Assembly: GCF_040802235.1 (NCBI RefSeq)
Contig: NC_133167.1
Location: forward strand, 101,852,001-101,916,000
Length of the DNA stretch: 64,000 nt
From: Manis javanica
Lineage: Eukaryota; Chordata; Mammalia; Pholidota; Manidae
Direction: 5' to 3'
The position numbers and the translations under genes were made by a program. Under the pieces are notes generated by a model. That model saw only the letters and a program-made list of their open reading frames with translations. It had not been told where the DNA came from and made no database searches. Shown one piece after another: positions 1 to 15,218 of this stretch (within the stretch, counting starts at the first letter, position 1; each line of letters opens with the position of its first letter).

Positions 1-1003
1 AGAGGATTTCTCCTGTAGAGCTAAAATACATATGAAATTACTTTCTCCATCAGGCTTATTTAGGTGTAAATAGTCTTGCCACAGTTTAGTTTGAGGGTGG
101 TAGAGTTTAAGGAGAACTATTAAATTGGAAAAACAATTATTTGATTTCTAGAATCATTTTAGGAAATAATTATCTTTCAACACCTGCACCAAGCCATGCG
201 CTAAGGCTGTCAGCACTCAGTATCAGTTGAGTTTTGTCTTGTGAACCAAGCTGTACGCTGTTGGACGCAAAGGCTCTGTCATCTGCCTGGGCAGTTCTGG
301 CTTCCACGTTCCTGAGAGGACACAGCCAAACACTGGGAGGCAGCGGGAGAAACAGCGGAGGGTGGTAGCGGAGCTCCTGGACTATGGGCCACACTGCCCG
401 GCCCTGATAATCCTCCCTGGGCTGCTTCCTTTGTGACTTTGAGCAAGTTTCTTAATTTTGCTGTGCTCAGTTTCTTCATCCGTAAAATGGGGATTCTAAT
501 AGTGTCTATCTCACAAGATTGTAGTAATGCTCAAATAAGTAACATATGTCCAACATTCAGAGCAAAGCCTGGCCCCTTTTAAATTTTATCTGTCATAAAC
601 TCAGTCTGCATGAACCCAAATCAAAATACTTTCCTTCATTCATGAAGATGTCCATTTCTTCAGGGAACCAGGATGTCTTAGGTGGGCACATGGGATTTTT
701 CTGAAGACATATTTAAATTTCCAAATAATAGCAAATTAACTGAATTGTAAAATTACCTTAGAACTTCAAAGCTTCAACATAATGCTGGTACCAGATCTTC
801 TTTCTCAGAGACCTGGTTATAACAAATTAATATTGTGTCCTTTGACTGAAACCAATGTGCTGATGTAGCAAATGAACATAATAATATTGGATTCTTTTAC
901 TTCACAAGTCTAAAGATTATCAACTCATTTCAGGATGTAGCCATATTTAATGTAATTCAGTAGGTTTTAAGGCATGAGTTTAGGAATCTTTTTTTTTTCC
1001 TAG
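1..1003 (+). other. RWDD4: RWDD4 intron (upstream part outside window)
   Basis: Intronic sequence leading to the RWDD4 exon at 1004. It ends in a long pyrimidine run and a TAG acceptor at 1001-1003. It holds one MIR (listed separately). I see no coding exon or other recognisable element in 1-415 or 591-1000. Confidence 0.75.
416..590 (+). repeat. MIR SINE, sense
   Basis: The order of diagnostic blocks matches the MIR core: a tgtgacttt-gagcaagtt block, then the cagtttcttcatc / gtaaaatgggg block, then a tctcacaagattgta block, and finally a gcctggccc tail. It is an old, diverged copy inside the RWDD4 intron. Confidence 0.8.
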
Positions 1004-4545
<3,542 letters not shown>

Positions 4546-6325
4546 TGCTTGGAGTTTGAGACAAGGCGAGAACATCCTTCAAAAAGTAACCTGGTTCAAA
4601 ATCTTTCATTACTTTCTTCTATTGAGGTAGCATTTTATAAAACAGATTTTTTTTTGTATGTTTCTTACATAAAAAACATTTGAAGCTGAAAGTTCATTAA
4701 GAGATCTGGTCGTATTAAATTATTTTTACAAACTTGCCTTAATAAAAGGTGAAAATGTTACTGTTCAGTATACTTTATGAAGCAGTTGAACTTTATAAAT
4801 GGACAAACATTGAGAATAATAAATAATCAGTGTTAATTTATATGACCTTATTCTAGTGGCTGTGATATTTTCTTAAAGGAGTGTGAAGCCCATTTCAAGC
4901 GCCTACCCCAGTGGAGCAGAACACTGGGTGAACGATTATTCCATGCCGTGATCCATATCAATAGGCTTCTCATCTTAGTAAAAGTTTCACCTTTTCTTTC
5001 TCTTAATTGCTGAAGTATAAATTGTTTCAGAGAAATTTAAATATTGGTATTTGGATTTTACATATAATATTCTTTTTAGTTTATTTTTCAAGGGTGAACT
5101 TCTTAATAAATGAGTATCTGTTTATACTTTTCTCTTGGTTTGGGTCACAATGTTTATCAGGAGCTTTGAATGGTATGTGGAATAGGAGAATGTAAGACCA
5201 AATCTGCCAAATACATTAGAAAGCATTTTTATAGAAGTGCTGGTTCCCATTTCTCTCTTCTGCATATACCAGGATGGGAGTAAAAGATGCCTTAATGTTT
5301 AATTTTTGTATTGTTGTGACAGTGGTTTTAATAAATTCCTATTTATCCACTGTTGTCTCTTTTTAGTTGTTTGGTACCTGAGGTCTTCTTCTAAATGGCT
5401 TAATATTAAAACCACATTTCAAATCTTGTTTCTTTTCATGTACCAAATGTGTTTCTCAGCCTGAATATCTTTGTAATAATAGACATAAAGGTCTTTCAAG
5501 TACTGAGTGGTAGTACATGCTTGATTTTTTTTTTAAACATTGATAAGGGAAGCTATTAGTATTGTTTTACCAGAAAGTTATTGATGTGTATGTGCAAGTG
5601 ACAGTGATTCTGTATATGCTGCCCAGCTTTAAAAACACTTAGAACTACTACTGCTGTGTGTGTGTCTGGAAGGCAGATGCTGGTTTCTTGAGTCAGACCT
5701 CGGCAGTGATGGGCTGAGGTTTTAAAGAATAATTAATTTTGAAAGCAGTTTCCTTAGCATAAGAGCAATGTAAGTTTATCCACGGTTTTTACTGGGTTAA
5801 CATTGGCTTCAGTAATCGTTTGAATTATAAAGTAAGTTATAGTTATGGTGAAGAAGTTTAATCTCATTCAAAAGCTGAACTACGTTTGACTTCTTGAATT
5901 AATGTGGTAGAAACATGAAAATTTAGAACCACTGGAATATGCCAACTTTGGGGATTGGGTGTGTAGTTTCTGTTGTGTTGATTTGTTTGCCTGGTTTTGT
6001 TAAATCGCTACATCTGTTAGTGGAAAAAAATAACTTTGTTTTGTTCTGAAGATTCCGAAATTGTTCAGGCTATTGTGATTCATAGATTACAAAGAATAAT
6101 GCTAGTTCAATGCCAATGAACTGTTTTCACTTTTTATATCAAATGTACAAATATTGGGGGGTGATGGCAGTGGTGCCTCTTACGACTTATGTAAAACACT
6201 TGAACAATCTCATCTATATTGCCATCATCTGTTTAATACTCCCAGTATATTTTCTCAGTCTGTTTACTTAAAATTGTATGGAATGACATATTAATAAGCA
6301 ATAAAATCTGACTTGCACACAGTGA
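4546..6325 (+). other. RWDD4: RWDD4 3' UTR (probable extent)
   Basis: Begins after the TAG at 4543-4545. It carries AATAAA hexamers at 4741-4746, 4818-4823, 5330-5335 and 6300-6305, allowing UTRs of about 0.2, 0.3, 0.8 and 1.8 kb. The stretch up to 6300 is AT-rich, free of recognised repeats and looks like continuous UTR, so the distal site is my preferred end. The actual sites cannot be fixed without transcript data. Confidence 0.6.
6300..6305 (+). terminator. RWDD4: Candidate distal polyadenylation signal of RWDD4
   Basis: Canonical AATAAA, followed 15-45 bases downstream by a mixed T/GT-containing segment (cacagtgatctttctgcatg). It is the last hexamer before the sequence changes to CA-rich simple repeat and old interspersed repeats. 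Confidence 0.5.
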
Positions 6326-6580
6326 TCTTTCTGCATGATTTCAAAGTGCTTGAGAGGGAATTGTTGATTTTATGAATCTGCATAGACTTAAGGCACAAGA
6401 TGTGCCCTCCTATTAGGAATTGTTCAAAATGTTGGATTAAAAATATTTAAACTGAGCTGACAAGAAGGTAAGGAATACCCAAGATCTAAAAAATGGAATG
6501 AAAGTTGGGACCATGAGGTTAAGGAGTCCCAGAAGACAGGAGATGAAGTCTAGGATCATCCCAGAATTAGGAGTCACAGC

Positions 6581-6678
6581 ACATGCACACACACACACAC
6601 TGCGTGGGGACCCTGAGGGCAAAGTGCACGCACACACACAAACACAAACACGCTGAGCAGGGACCCTAAGGACAAAGT
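6581..6678. repeat. Two-copy tandem repeat with CA runs
   Basis: Two adjacent units of about 50 bp. Each has a CA-rich run followed by a shared block (ggggaccctgagggcaaagt in unit 1, agggaccctaaggacaaagt in unit 2). This points to a local duplication, probably by slippage or unequal exchange around the CA run. Confidence 0.75.
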
Positions 6679-6679
6679 T

Positions 6680-7494
6680 CCTGTCCAGGTTCTAGATGGA
6701 GGGGTAAGTGTAAATATACATACATACACTTGCTTGACAACTGTAACAAGTTACCTCACACTTGGATTTCTATGCAAATTCCTCCCCATATGGACGATCT
6801 ATAAAAACCCTCAAGCCAAGATTTTAATTTAAAGTGGTACCAAGTGGGTAGAGCCTGTGGGCAACTGGTAGAAATGATCACAAATTCATTCTGAAAGAAC
6901 CTATTTTGAACCCAGACCTCCAAAGAAACTCCAGACAGTGCTTGGAACATGTGCTCATGGTCAAAAACCACAACACAGGGAAGCAAAGCAGTGTGAGAGC
7001 CTGCGGAAGAGAAACGGGCAGTAGGAACCTCAAGGATATATTTGTATTACACAGACTCTTAATTTCCTCTTACAAAGAGGAAACTGAGTAAGGAATAAGA
7101 AACTATTAAACATCATCAAGCAGGTTTGGTAAAGAACGAAATAGAATCTCTCAAAAAATAAAATAATTGAAATTGAAGTTACAGATGAAGGTGAGTATTG
7201 TTTGCAAAGTGTACTTTGGCAAATCTGAAGTATGTAAATACCCTGTGGAATGAAGGTGGTCCTAACCTTGCATTTTGGGAATTTTCTCTCTTGGTTGTAA
7301 CATTTGAACCTCAGTCATGCCACATCATTTCTTCCCAGGCCCCCCCAACATTTTAGGTTCATTGGAAGATTCACCAGCTCTGCTTGATCCTATACATGTG
7401 CCTACTCTGGACCTTGTTTGAGAAGAGAACAGTTATGACAAGGACTTGGCCAGTGTTTACGGAGGGCTCTGTGTGATAGCTTTGAAAATTAAGT
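6680..7494. other. Intergenic stretch, nothing recognised
   Basis: No exon, named repeat or structured element could be recognised by eye. Short open frames here are below what chance allows. Confidence 0.5.
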
Positions 7495-7514
7495 AATTTA
7501 AAAATCATGCTACA

Positions 7515-7710
7515 CCGTTGGGATTAAAGATGGCGGTGTGAGAGGTGAGACAGAGAACTCCTCCCAAAACCACATATAATATGAAAATTTAATACAACCA
7601 ATCCTAAAAGAGCAACAGGAAAGAAGGCTGCGCCAGACTGCATACACCTGGGGAACGGAGCAGACCTCACAAAACAGGATTGTGTATCAATGATACCTTA
7701 ATAAAAAAAA
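7515..7710 (+). mobile_element. Internally deleted L1: 5' start joined to 3' end, with target duplication
   Basis: About 195 bp that begins with a typical L1 promoter start (aagatggcggtgtgagagg..., then a gagcaacaggaaag and gcgccagactgcat stretch). It switches abruptly near 7678 to an L1 3' end (attgtgtatcaatgatacc) and an A-rich tail. It is flanked by near-identical direct repeats: 7495-7514 (aatttaaaaatcatgctaca) and 7719-7738 (aattaaaaaatcaggctaca). The 3' part aligns by eye with the end of the younger L1 at 51360-51380. ORF1, ORF2 and nearly all of the 3' UTR are absent. The duplication shows it entered as one unit. Confidence 0.7.
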
Positions 7711-7738
7711 TTCTTTTTAATTAAAAAATCAGGCTACA

Positions 7739-8319
7739 TAGTAACAGATTTTTGTTTTGTTTTGCTTTGCCATTGACATTCTATAGAATAAAAGCAGGAC
7801 AAAAGGCATTCTCTGGAAGGAATCAAATGATAATCCATGACTGAATTTCAGTGTTTTCAATTAGGTGACTAAATAATGAGGTGATGTAGGATGTGAACTG
7901 TTTTAAAATGTAGTTTGTGATCCTTTAGGGAAAAAAATTAATTCAGGGTTCTCACCCACAATTTTTCTAATGGAATGGAAGAGAACAAAATACCAGTGTA
8001 TACTACATATTGTAAAGGCATTTTTGTGTATGAAACTTGGTTCAGTTTTGGGTGTTTATGTGTATTTGCATGTGTATGTAAAATGTATTTCTTAAAGTGA
8101 GTAATGGTGAAAAAGAATTTGAAAGCCCCTGACAAGAGTATACAAAAGATGGACATATTTTATAAGAAGGCTGTGGCCTTTGCTCTGGCTCTTGCTTCTG
8201 GCCGGGACCCTTTCCTTCAGAAAGTCACAAAGTTAACACAGTCACCTTCAGATCTTTGCTCCAGCTGTTTTTTACTGTGAGTGAGGTGGAAAGCCTCGAG
8301 AGGGCTTGCCCCCAGATTT
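7739..8319. other. Intergenic stretch, nothing recognised
   Basis: AT-rich sequence without a repeat or exon that I can name. Confidence 0.45.
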
Positions 8320-8806
8320 ATGGAAACAGAATTGACACATAACATCGTGTGAGTCTAAGGTGTAGGTGTGATGACCTGAAACACTTATCTATTGTGAAAT
8401 GATTACAATATAATTAGCTAACACCCCCATCAACTCACTCAAATACTTGTGTGTGTTAAGAACATTTAGGATCTACTAGCAATTTTCAAGTACAGAATAC
8501 AGTATTGTTTATCATAGTCAATATGCTGTTCACTATATCAGATCCCCAGAACTTAGGCATCTTACAGCTGGAAGTCTGTACCCTTTGACCATCCCCACTC
8601 CCCCAATTTCCCCTTCCCCCAGCCCCTGGCAGCCACTTACGCTACTTTCTGAGTTCGGCTCTTTTAGATTCCAGGTGAAAGATCATACAGAGTTTGTCTT
8701 TGTCTGTCTGCCTTATTTCACTTAACATGATGCCCTCAGGGTCCATCCAGGTTGTTGCAAATAGCAGGTTTTCCTCTTCTCAAGGCTGAGTAATATTCCA
8801 TTGTAC
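8320..8806 (-). mobile_element. L1 3' fragment, antisense
   Basis: Reverse-strand L1 3' end. It shows the tgacacataacat block, the cacccccatcaact block, the ccccagaactta / ggaagtctgtaccctttgacc block, and ORF2-end landmarks (gtccatccaggttgttgcaa, gagtaatattccattgta). It is an old L1M-type copy that abuts an L2 on its right. Confidence 0.8.
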
Positions 8807-9115
8807 AGAGGTCTTGAACAGAGGAGTGAGGCAATCTGACTTATGTTTGAACAATTTTTTTGTGGCTTCTGTGTTGAAAATAGACTGAAGCAAAAGGGAA
8901 GGTGGGAAGACCAGTAAGGGAGCTATTGCAGAAATGTAGGTGAAACAGAATGATGGCTTGAACGAGAGTAGGACATGCCAATGGGTAAGAAGTGGCCAAT
9001 TTCTGGATACATATTGAAAGATCTGCTAGCAGTATTTGCGGGTGGAAGCATGTGGGAGAAATAGACATGCACCAAAAATGACTCCTAAATTTTTTACCTG
9101 AGCAAGTGTAAAATA
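8807..9115 (-). mobile_element. L2 LINE fragment, antisense
   Basis: Reverse-complement L2 body: gaggagtgaggcaatctgac, gtggcttctgtgttgaaaatag, gaccagtaagggagctattg, gtaagaagtggcc, and atgactcctaaattttttacctgagcaa. These blocks are collinear with the L2 consensus as remembered and with the longer copy at 46.6-46.9 kb in this window. Confidence 0.75.
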
Positions 9116-9119
9116 TCAA

Positions 9120-9640
9120 TTGATAAATGACAGTAATTCTCCCTAAACTATTTTATGAATATTAGGTAATCTCAGTGAAGTTTCAGCCAGATTTTTAAAA
9201 GAAAGAAATAAGTTTCTCCTGAAGTTAAGGAAAACTAAGCACCCTGGAAAAGTCAGAAAAACGAATTGAAAGAGAAGGGTAATAGAGTGACATTAGTTCT
9301 ACCAGTTCAACATATTTCAAGCAACAGTAATAAAAGTGATAAGGTGCTGGCACCTGCTCTCAACAATGAAATAACCTAAAGTCCAGAAATAACCCTAAAC
9401 ATATACAGGAATTTATGATAACTCTGTAGGAAATAATACTTTCTTCAAAAAAGGGTATTAACACTACGGGCCACCTAGGGAGAACAAAAGGAAAGGAATT
9501 CCTATCTCATGTTACATCATAGTAATGTCCAGATCGATCGAGGAAAAAGAACACGTTGGAGATTCCTAAATGTACAGTTCCAGGATGAGACGACCTTCCC
9601 TAAGCAGGACACAGAACTCTGGAGTGATAAAGCAGCTACA
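9120..9640 (+). mobile_element. Old L1 ORF2 fragment, sense
   Basis: Decayed L1 ORF2 C-terminal region in sense orientation. It has the caatctcagtgaagtttc, caagcaacagtaataaaa, gtccagaaataaccctaaac and atatacagg blocks in the expected order. The frames are broken throughout. Confidence 0.6.
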
Positions 9641-9649
9641 CTGACAGAT

Positions 9650-10270
9650 TACTATTCCCGAACATACAGACCCTTTCAGATTTTGTCATTTTCTCACATG
9701 TCCTTTATAGCAAATGACATTTTTTCTTCTGGGAGGCAGTCTAGGACCAAATGTGTGCTTTGTTAACATGTCTCTGCTCTTATGTTGGGATACTTCTGGA
9801 GTCTTTTTTTGTCTGTAAGACCTTGACATCTTTTAACGGGATGGGCCAGATATGTGTAGAATGTCCCTCGGTTTTAGTCTGTCCAGTGTTTCCTCATGAT
9901 TAGTTTCAGGTCATGTATTTTTGGCAGGAATATGTCAGAAGTGTATTGTGTCCTCAGTGTGTTTCATCAGGAGGACATGGTAGCCGTTACTCCCAGTCCT
10001 GGTGATGTCAACTTTGAAAACTGGTTAAGGTTACTGTCTGCCAGGTTTCTCCACTATGAAGTTACTATTTGTTACCTTTGTAATATTTTGCAAGGAGATA
10101 CTTTGAAATTATACACTTTATTCTATACACAACTTTCACTCATACTTTCTCCTGCTAACTCTTGCTTGAGATACTATGACTATGAAGATAACCAAGGGGT
10201 GATGTTATAATTCTGTCATTCCCTCTGCATTTATTAATTGGCATTCTACAGTACTGCATTCTCCTCCTCA
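9650..10270 (-). mobile_element. Probable ancient L1-type fragment, antisense
   Basis: Contains phrases I associate with old mammalian L1 internal sequence: tgtttcctcatgattagttt, catgtatttttggcaggaat, catcaggaggacatg, gtctgccaggtttctccact, and ttattaattggcattct. Class and orientation are from memory. No coding capacity is left. Confidence 0.45.
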
Positions 10271-10700
10271 AATCTACTTACATCAGTGTGAACCCAATTC
10301 CATGTTGGATGGGATAGTCTATAATCCATTTTATCATTATTTATTTTGCTGCTGAATTTCTCTCAGATTTGGCCTGTTAATATCCCACCAAACTGGTATC
10401 TATGTCCTTTTGACAGGCCCCATCATTCTTGAGCAATCCTTTATTTTCTAGCACAGCAATATTCATGAGGCTATTTTTTAATGGTTTCTTGGACAAAATC
10501 CCAAAATGTGGCTCAATGAGAACAGTTTTGTAGGGAGCCAAGATACCCTAATTCAAAAACACTATTAAATTGTCTTGCTTGATTCAAGCCTGAAACTCAA
10601 AGAAACCATAGGAATGGGCACTCTCCACTAGTCTGTAAATACTGCTTCTATTAAACAGGCTTCTGATAAGCCACAGACATCAGACAATTCAAGATTTTGT
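10271..10700. other. Intergenic stretch, nothing recognised
   Basis: No exon or named element seen; it may be a continuation of the decayed element to its left. Confidence 0.4.
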
Positions 10701-10739
10701 TTCCAGATGAAGGTCAGCAACACCGTCCAAGAAAACATT

Positions 10740-10930
10740 TTGCGATGATGGAAATGTTCTGTATCTACATTACCCAAGAAGGCAGCCACTAGCCACATGT
10801 GGCCATTGAGCATTTGAAAAGTATGGCTAGGGTGACTGAGAAACTAAGATCTTAATTTAAGTTAGTTCACTGTCATTTTAATTTTTATAACCACATGTGG
10901 CTAGTGTCTACCATATTAGACATACAGGTC
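10740..10930. mobile_element. hAT-type MITE with inverted repeats
   Basis: Small palindromic DNA-transposon relic. The arm ggcagccactagccacatgtgg at 10781-10802 is the near-perfect inverse (20 of 22) of 10891-10912 on the other strand. The flanks carry the gaaatgttctgtatct and atattagacatacag ends typical of a widespread mammalian hAT/Charlie MITE. It has no coding sequence. Confidence 0.7.
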
Positions 10931-12359
10931 TAGAGGGAAGGTTTCCTATGGCATTGATAAAGGATGGATTTAAATTTAAAGGAGAAATAGTAAATGATTA
11001 AACTGAAAAGCCATAAATGATTAAACAATTGAAGAATTTTGCGGAGTTATTGAAATCAAACCATGTGAACAGTTGTATTTATGTGTAAACAGTAGACTGT
11101 AAAATCACTGTGCTCCACTGAAGTTACCCCTAATTTGTGACAATGTCATCTCTGCATCAGTTTATGGGATATTGATCCCTCTGTTCTTTCTTGCAGGGAT
11201 CATGCATGCAGATCACCAAAATGTGGTTTGAAATCAGTAACATCTGGGGGCAGTGATGGAAAGGAGGGAGGCAAAAAAAAACCAAGCCTTATTGTACGTT
11301 CCCTCAACAATCTAAATTTTACTTACATATGCTTTATTTATGAATTATCTATACATCTGTGGAAAGACAAACAGGGTTGCCTGACCCTGAAGACTTTGGT
11401 TGCCTGGCAACAATATGAATGGGACCAGGGCCTGCAGGAGGGGCTGTGCCCAAATGCAAGGTCAACAGGTGCTGGCAACAGGCGGCCCACACACAACTAA
11501 CTCCCCGGACAGCTGCCACCCAATTTCAGACAGCCTGCTGCCCAAGCAGACATCGTGTCCCAGTTGGCAAGGTCAAGCTTCTGCTTACTAGCTAAAAAGG
11601 GAAAGCAACGGAGTGGGGGTGGGGGCCTTGAGTCCTCCTGGAGTTCAAAGCCGAAGCAGTCCAGCTCGCCCCCATCCCGGCGTCCCTCCGCGGAGCACTG
11701 AGATAAGAGACTGTGCATGTGCCCGACCTCTGCCCATGGCTTCCAGCCTGCAGACTCTACTCATTCTTTGCTCAAACCCTCTGAAGAATACATTTTAATA
11801 AAAACAATTTATATTTTCCCCCAAACATCTGTCATCAAAGGAAACCATCAATGAAAATTCAACATATGATCATAGAAAAAAAAATGCACTTGAATGAGAT
11901 CCGTGGATTAGACAGTAAGATTTCATTGTTAATTTCCTGACCTGATCTTGGTAGTTTTGCTCAGATGACCTTGTTTGTAGAAATTACAAACTGAAGAATT
12001 CAGGGATGATGGCACATCACATCAGCAACTTACTCTCAGATTAGGTCTAGGAAAGTTTATTCAACTACTTATGAAACTTTTCCATATGCTTGAAATTATT
12101 TTAAGATCAACAACCAAAGAAGTATGTCAGATAGAAAGGAAATGTACTCCGTTCCCCAGAGAGGACACTCTCCTGCTCTCGTACTTACACTTCCTTTCCA
12201 CAGGGGACAGGCGTATGGACCCCCGTATCTGTTTCCCGCTCCTCCTCGCCAACAGAGCCCTGGCTATGTTTAGAGTAGAGAGCCCACACCCAGCTGCAGC
12301 AGGGATGCGGTTCTGGGCACCAAGATGTAAGCTGAGGATTTGTGGGAAAGGTTGACACC
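10931..12359. other. Intergenic stretch, mostly unassigned
   Basis: No convincing exon. 11330-11800 is somewhat GC-richer and could be an old LTR, but I cannot support that. Open frames of about 60-110 codons here overlap on several frames and show no family signature. Confidence 0.4.
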
Positions 12360-12399
12360 TTGAGCTATGACCCTTACCTGTCTTCCTACCTGAAAGGCA

Positions 12400-12655
12400 G
12401 AAATGAAGTTGCAAGCAGCCCTCATCCTGGGATGAGGAGGCGACATACATGAGGATGACAGCCAGCACCCTAAGGGCAGCAGAGCAGAACTACAGAAACG
12501 GCCTGGGTCCTGGGGCCGCACCAAACAGCGGCGCCAGCTCTGGACTGCCCACCTCTGTGCTCGCTGTCATGTGAGAAATCTAAGCCCCTTTTTGTTTAAG
12601 CCACCATGGCCAATTTTCTAGTTATTTACAGCTGAAGCATTCCTAACTAGTACAC
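12400..12655 (+). mobile_element. Possible MaLR/MLT-type LTR 3' end
   Basis: The end of this segment (tttgtttaagccaccatggcc...ttctagttatttacagctgaag...ctaactagtaca) resembles the 3' end of mammalian MLT1-type solo LTRs. The 5' boundary is not seen. Family call is low confidence. Confidence 0.45.
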
Positions 12656-12985
12656 CTTCTCTATGCATTTACATGTGGATGTATACATACATATATGTAT
12701 GCATATATGTTTATATGTAGGGCTAGCGGATTTTAAAAATATAAATGGATCGTACAACCCATATTTTTCTGTATACTGCTGTTTAATTTTTATTCAACAA
12801 TATAATCTAAGGATCTTTCCATGACAGTTCTTTAAACATAGTAAGTCAGAGTATGAATAAACCACAATTCATTTATTAATTCCCCTACTGATTATTTCTA
12901 ATTATTAGCCATTGCAAACAATGCTGCATGGTGCATTCTTGTACATATATTTTTCTGCATGTGTTAATATTTTGTATATGCTAAA
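12656..12985 (-). mobile_element. L1 fragment, antisense
   Basis: Old L1 ORF2/3' region on the reverse strand: aatataatctaaggatctttccatg, aataaaccacaattcatttatt, ccattgcaaacaatgctgca, and ttcttgtacatatat. A TATG/CATA simple-repeat patch lies at 12680-12720. Confidence 0.65.
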
Positions 12986-14240
12986 TGGCAGAGAGGCAGG
13001 ACAATCTACAAATAGTCTTTCTATCTCGCGTCTTTTAACTAATGTCTGTGTGTTTGCTACTGTAGATCCGAGCCTGGAATTTCCCTGGGGCTCCCTCTGG
13101 AGAATGGCTTCCTGGCTAACAGTTCTCTCCCCTCCCCGTGTTGAGTGATGTCTCTCTCTCTGTTTTTACATGAATCTGATGCCATTTGCTCTCAGAATTT
13201 CAGAAATGTGCCCCCCAGCACACACCCCCCCCACAAATTCTCATTTACTATTGCATGCTTTCTTCTTTCCCAGCTCTGTTAAGGATTTAGTCTCTGAAGA
13301 AACATACTGTGTATCATTTTCATCAGATTTTAGGAGCTAGGGGAAGTAAAGACAAATACTGATGGTGTAATCTGCAAAGAGGACGCTCACTTGGCAGTTC
13401 CCCCTTGTCTCGGGTCATTGTCAAGGCTAAGTTATTAGGTGGTATAAAAGAATGGAGTGTTACTCCCAAAAGGAAAGTGTTTCACATGTGCTAATGGTAA
13501 TTTGTGGATTTTCCAGCAAACAGGGAAGATAAAAGTCATTTATTCCTAACAGCCAGAGCTACTATATACATGCAAGTGGTTAAGGATAGATTAATAACTT
13601 ATTAAAGAAATGTCTTTCCCTGTTGTTTTTAATTAAATGGGAACATCCCTGGGATGCCGATAGAGGAACTAATGCTTCAATTTACAAAGGATGGTGAATT
13701 TGACATCAGGATTAGAATATCAAAAATCAAAACTAAGGCACATGACTAAAAGTCTGCCTGAGAGTTCAAAAAATAACTTGAGAAGGAGGAGAATTCACAC
13801 TCTGGAGTCCTTTATCTGTGTCTTAGAGAATTTATTTGAAAATATAAATGTACTCATTTTTGTCAAAAAGGAGGTCTTTAGGACACCTCTGAAAGTAATT
13901 AGAAACAATGGCGTCCCTTAGAAATGTGTTCAAAAGCCCTTGAAGAGGAGATAGTGGCCCTGAAGGAGCTGTGAGCCTAACATCCCTAGAGGACTGGTGT
14001 CAGCACTGCCTGATGGCATTTAGGACAAGGACGTTAGCCGAGGGGCAGAGCATATCAGAGCAGGGAGCAGAGAGACACGGGAGGATGGCAGCATATCCAG
14101 AGGACCAGCCTCCAGGGAGAGGAGATACAGCAGACTCCAGGCATCAGGGGCAGGGGACGAAGGCTGCCCTGAGACACAGCGGAGGGTGGGTGACACACAG
14201 CACGCCGGAGAGCGGGTGCATGCACGCACTGTAGGAAATG
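12986..14240. other. Intergenic stretch, nothing recognised
   Basis: No exon or named repeat. It includes a short C-rich patch (about 13210-13235) and GA-rich sequence at 13970-14230. Confidence 0.4.
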
Positions 14241-14247
14241 GAGGCCA

Positions 14248-14440
14248 CCCAACCACTCACTGTATTAGGTTCTCCAGAGAAACAGAACCAATGGGATGTG
14301 TATAGAGATAGGTACACGGAGAGATTTATTTCAAGGAATTGGCGCACACAATTGTGGAGGCCGCAAGTCCAAAATCATCCGGGTCATGGGGAGGGCTGCA
14401 GTGAAGTCTCAAAGGCAGGGCAGAAATGCCACTTGGTTTC
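14248..14440. repeat. Interspersed repeat, probably LTR-type
   Basis: Begins ctgtattaggttctccagag-aaacagaaccaatgggatgtg and continues with gagatttatttcaaggaattgg and aattgtggaggccgcaagtcc. This is a common mammalian interspersed repeat motif that I associate with a MaLR/LTR family. Assignment and ends are uncertain. Confidence 0.45.
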
Positions 14441-14865
14441 TGTCGTTATCGCCTGTGTCTGAGGAAAGCATGCATTAGAGTAAGCACTGGGAACTAACCA
14501 TCTTGCGGAAAAATTAGCATTATGTCCTGCCATACACCATGAAGTCAGTCTACAACCGATGCTGCGCTCAGTGGGCAAAGCCCTCCTGTCACGATTGAAG
14601 CCCATTGGCCTCAAGCCTAAATTCTCAAAGTTCCAAAGGAGAAAGGGGCCATACTAATTCTGTTGTTTTCATTACAACAGGAGAAAAAAAAATCAAAGCC
14701 CCATAACTATTTTCCCTTTTTCCCAGAAGAGAGTAAAGACTGATTTCTCCACAAACCTCTGAGCTTTACACTTCTTGAGTGAACACATATGCTTCTGGGG
14801 AAGAAAAAATTTATTTGTGAGCTCAAAAGTTTGTAACAGAGCCTCCTAACATGAAAGTAATTACA

Positions 14866-15218
14866 GTTGATCCTTGAACAGCATAGATTGGAACTGTGCA
14901 GGTCCACTTATACACAGGTTTTTTTCAATAAAAATATTGGAAATTTTTTTTGAGATCTGCAACAATTTGAAAAAAAATTTTTCTCTAGCTTACCTTATTG
15001 CAAGTATACAGTATATAATAGATATAACATAAAAATGTGTTAATTGACTGTTTATGTTTTCAGGAAAACTTCTGGTCAACAGTAGGCTATTAGCAGGTTT
15101 TGGGGGAGTCAAAAAGTATACATGGATTTTCAACTGTGCAGGGCTGTTCTCCCCAGTAGACCTATTAATAAAAGATAAAAATTATCTTTTATAGTCTCTG
15201 CATTGTTCAAGGGTCAAC
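14866..15218 (+). mobile_element. Tigger (Tc1/mariner-type) non-autonomous transposon
   Basis: Terminal inverted repeats are clear. The left end is cagttgatccttgaacagca and the right end, read on the other strand, is cagttgacccttgaacaatg. The interior carries ctctagcttaccttattgcaag, agtatataatagatataac, gttaattgactgtttatg and caacagtaggctattagcagg, as in the Tigger2-type MITE. The left flank ends in the expected TA; the right TA has mutated. A 10-bp palindrome has been gained near the right end. Confidence 0.85.
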
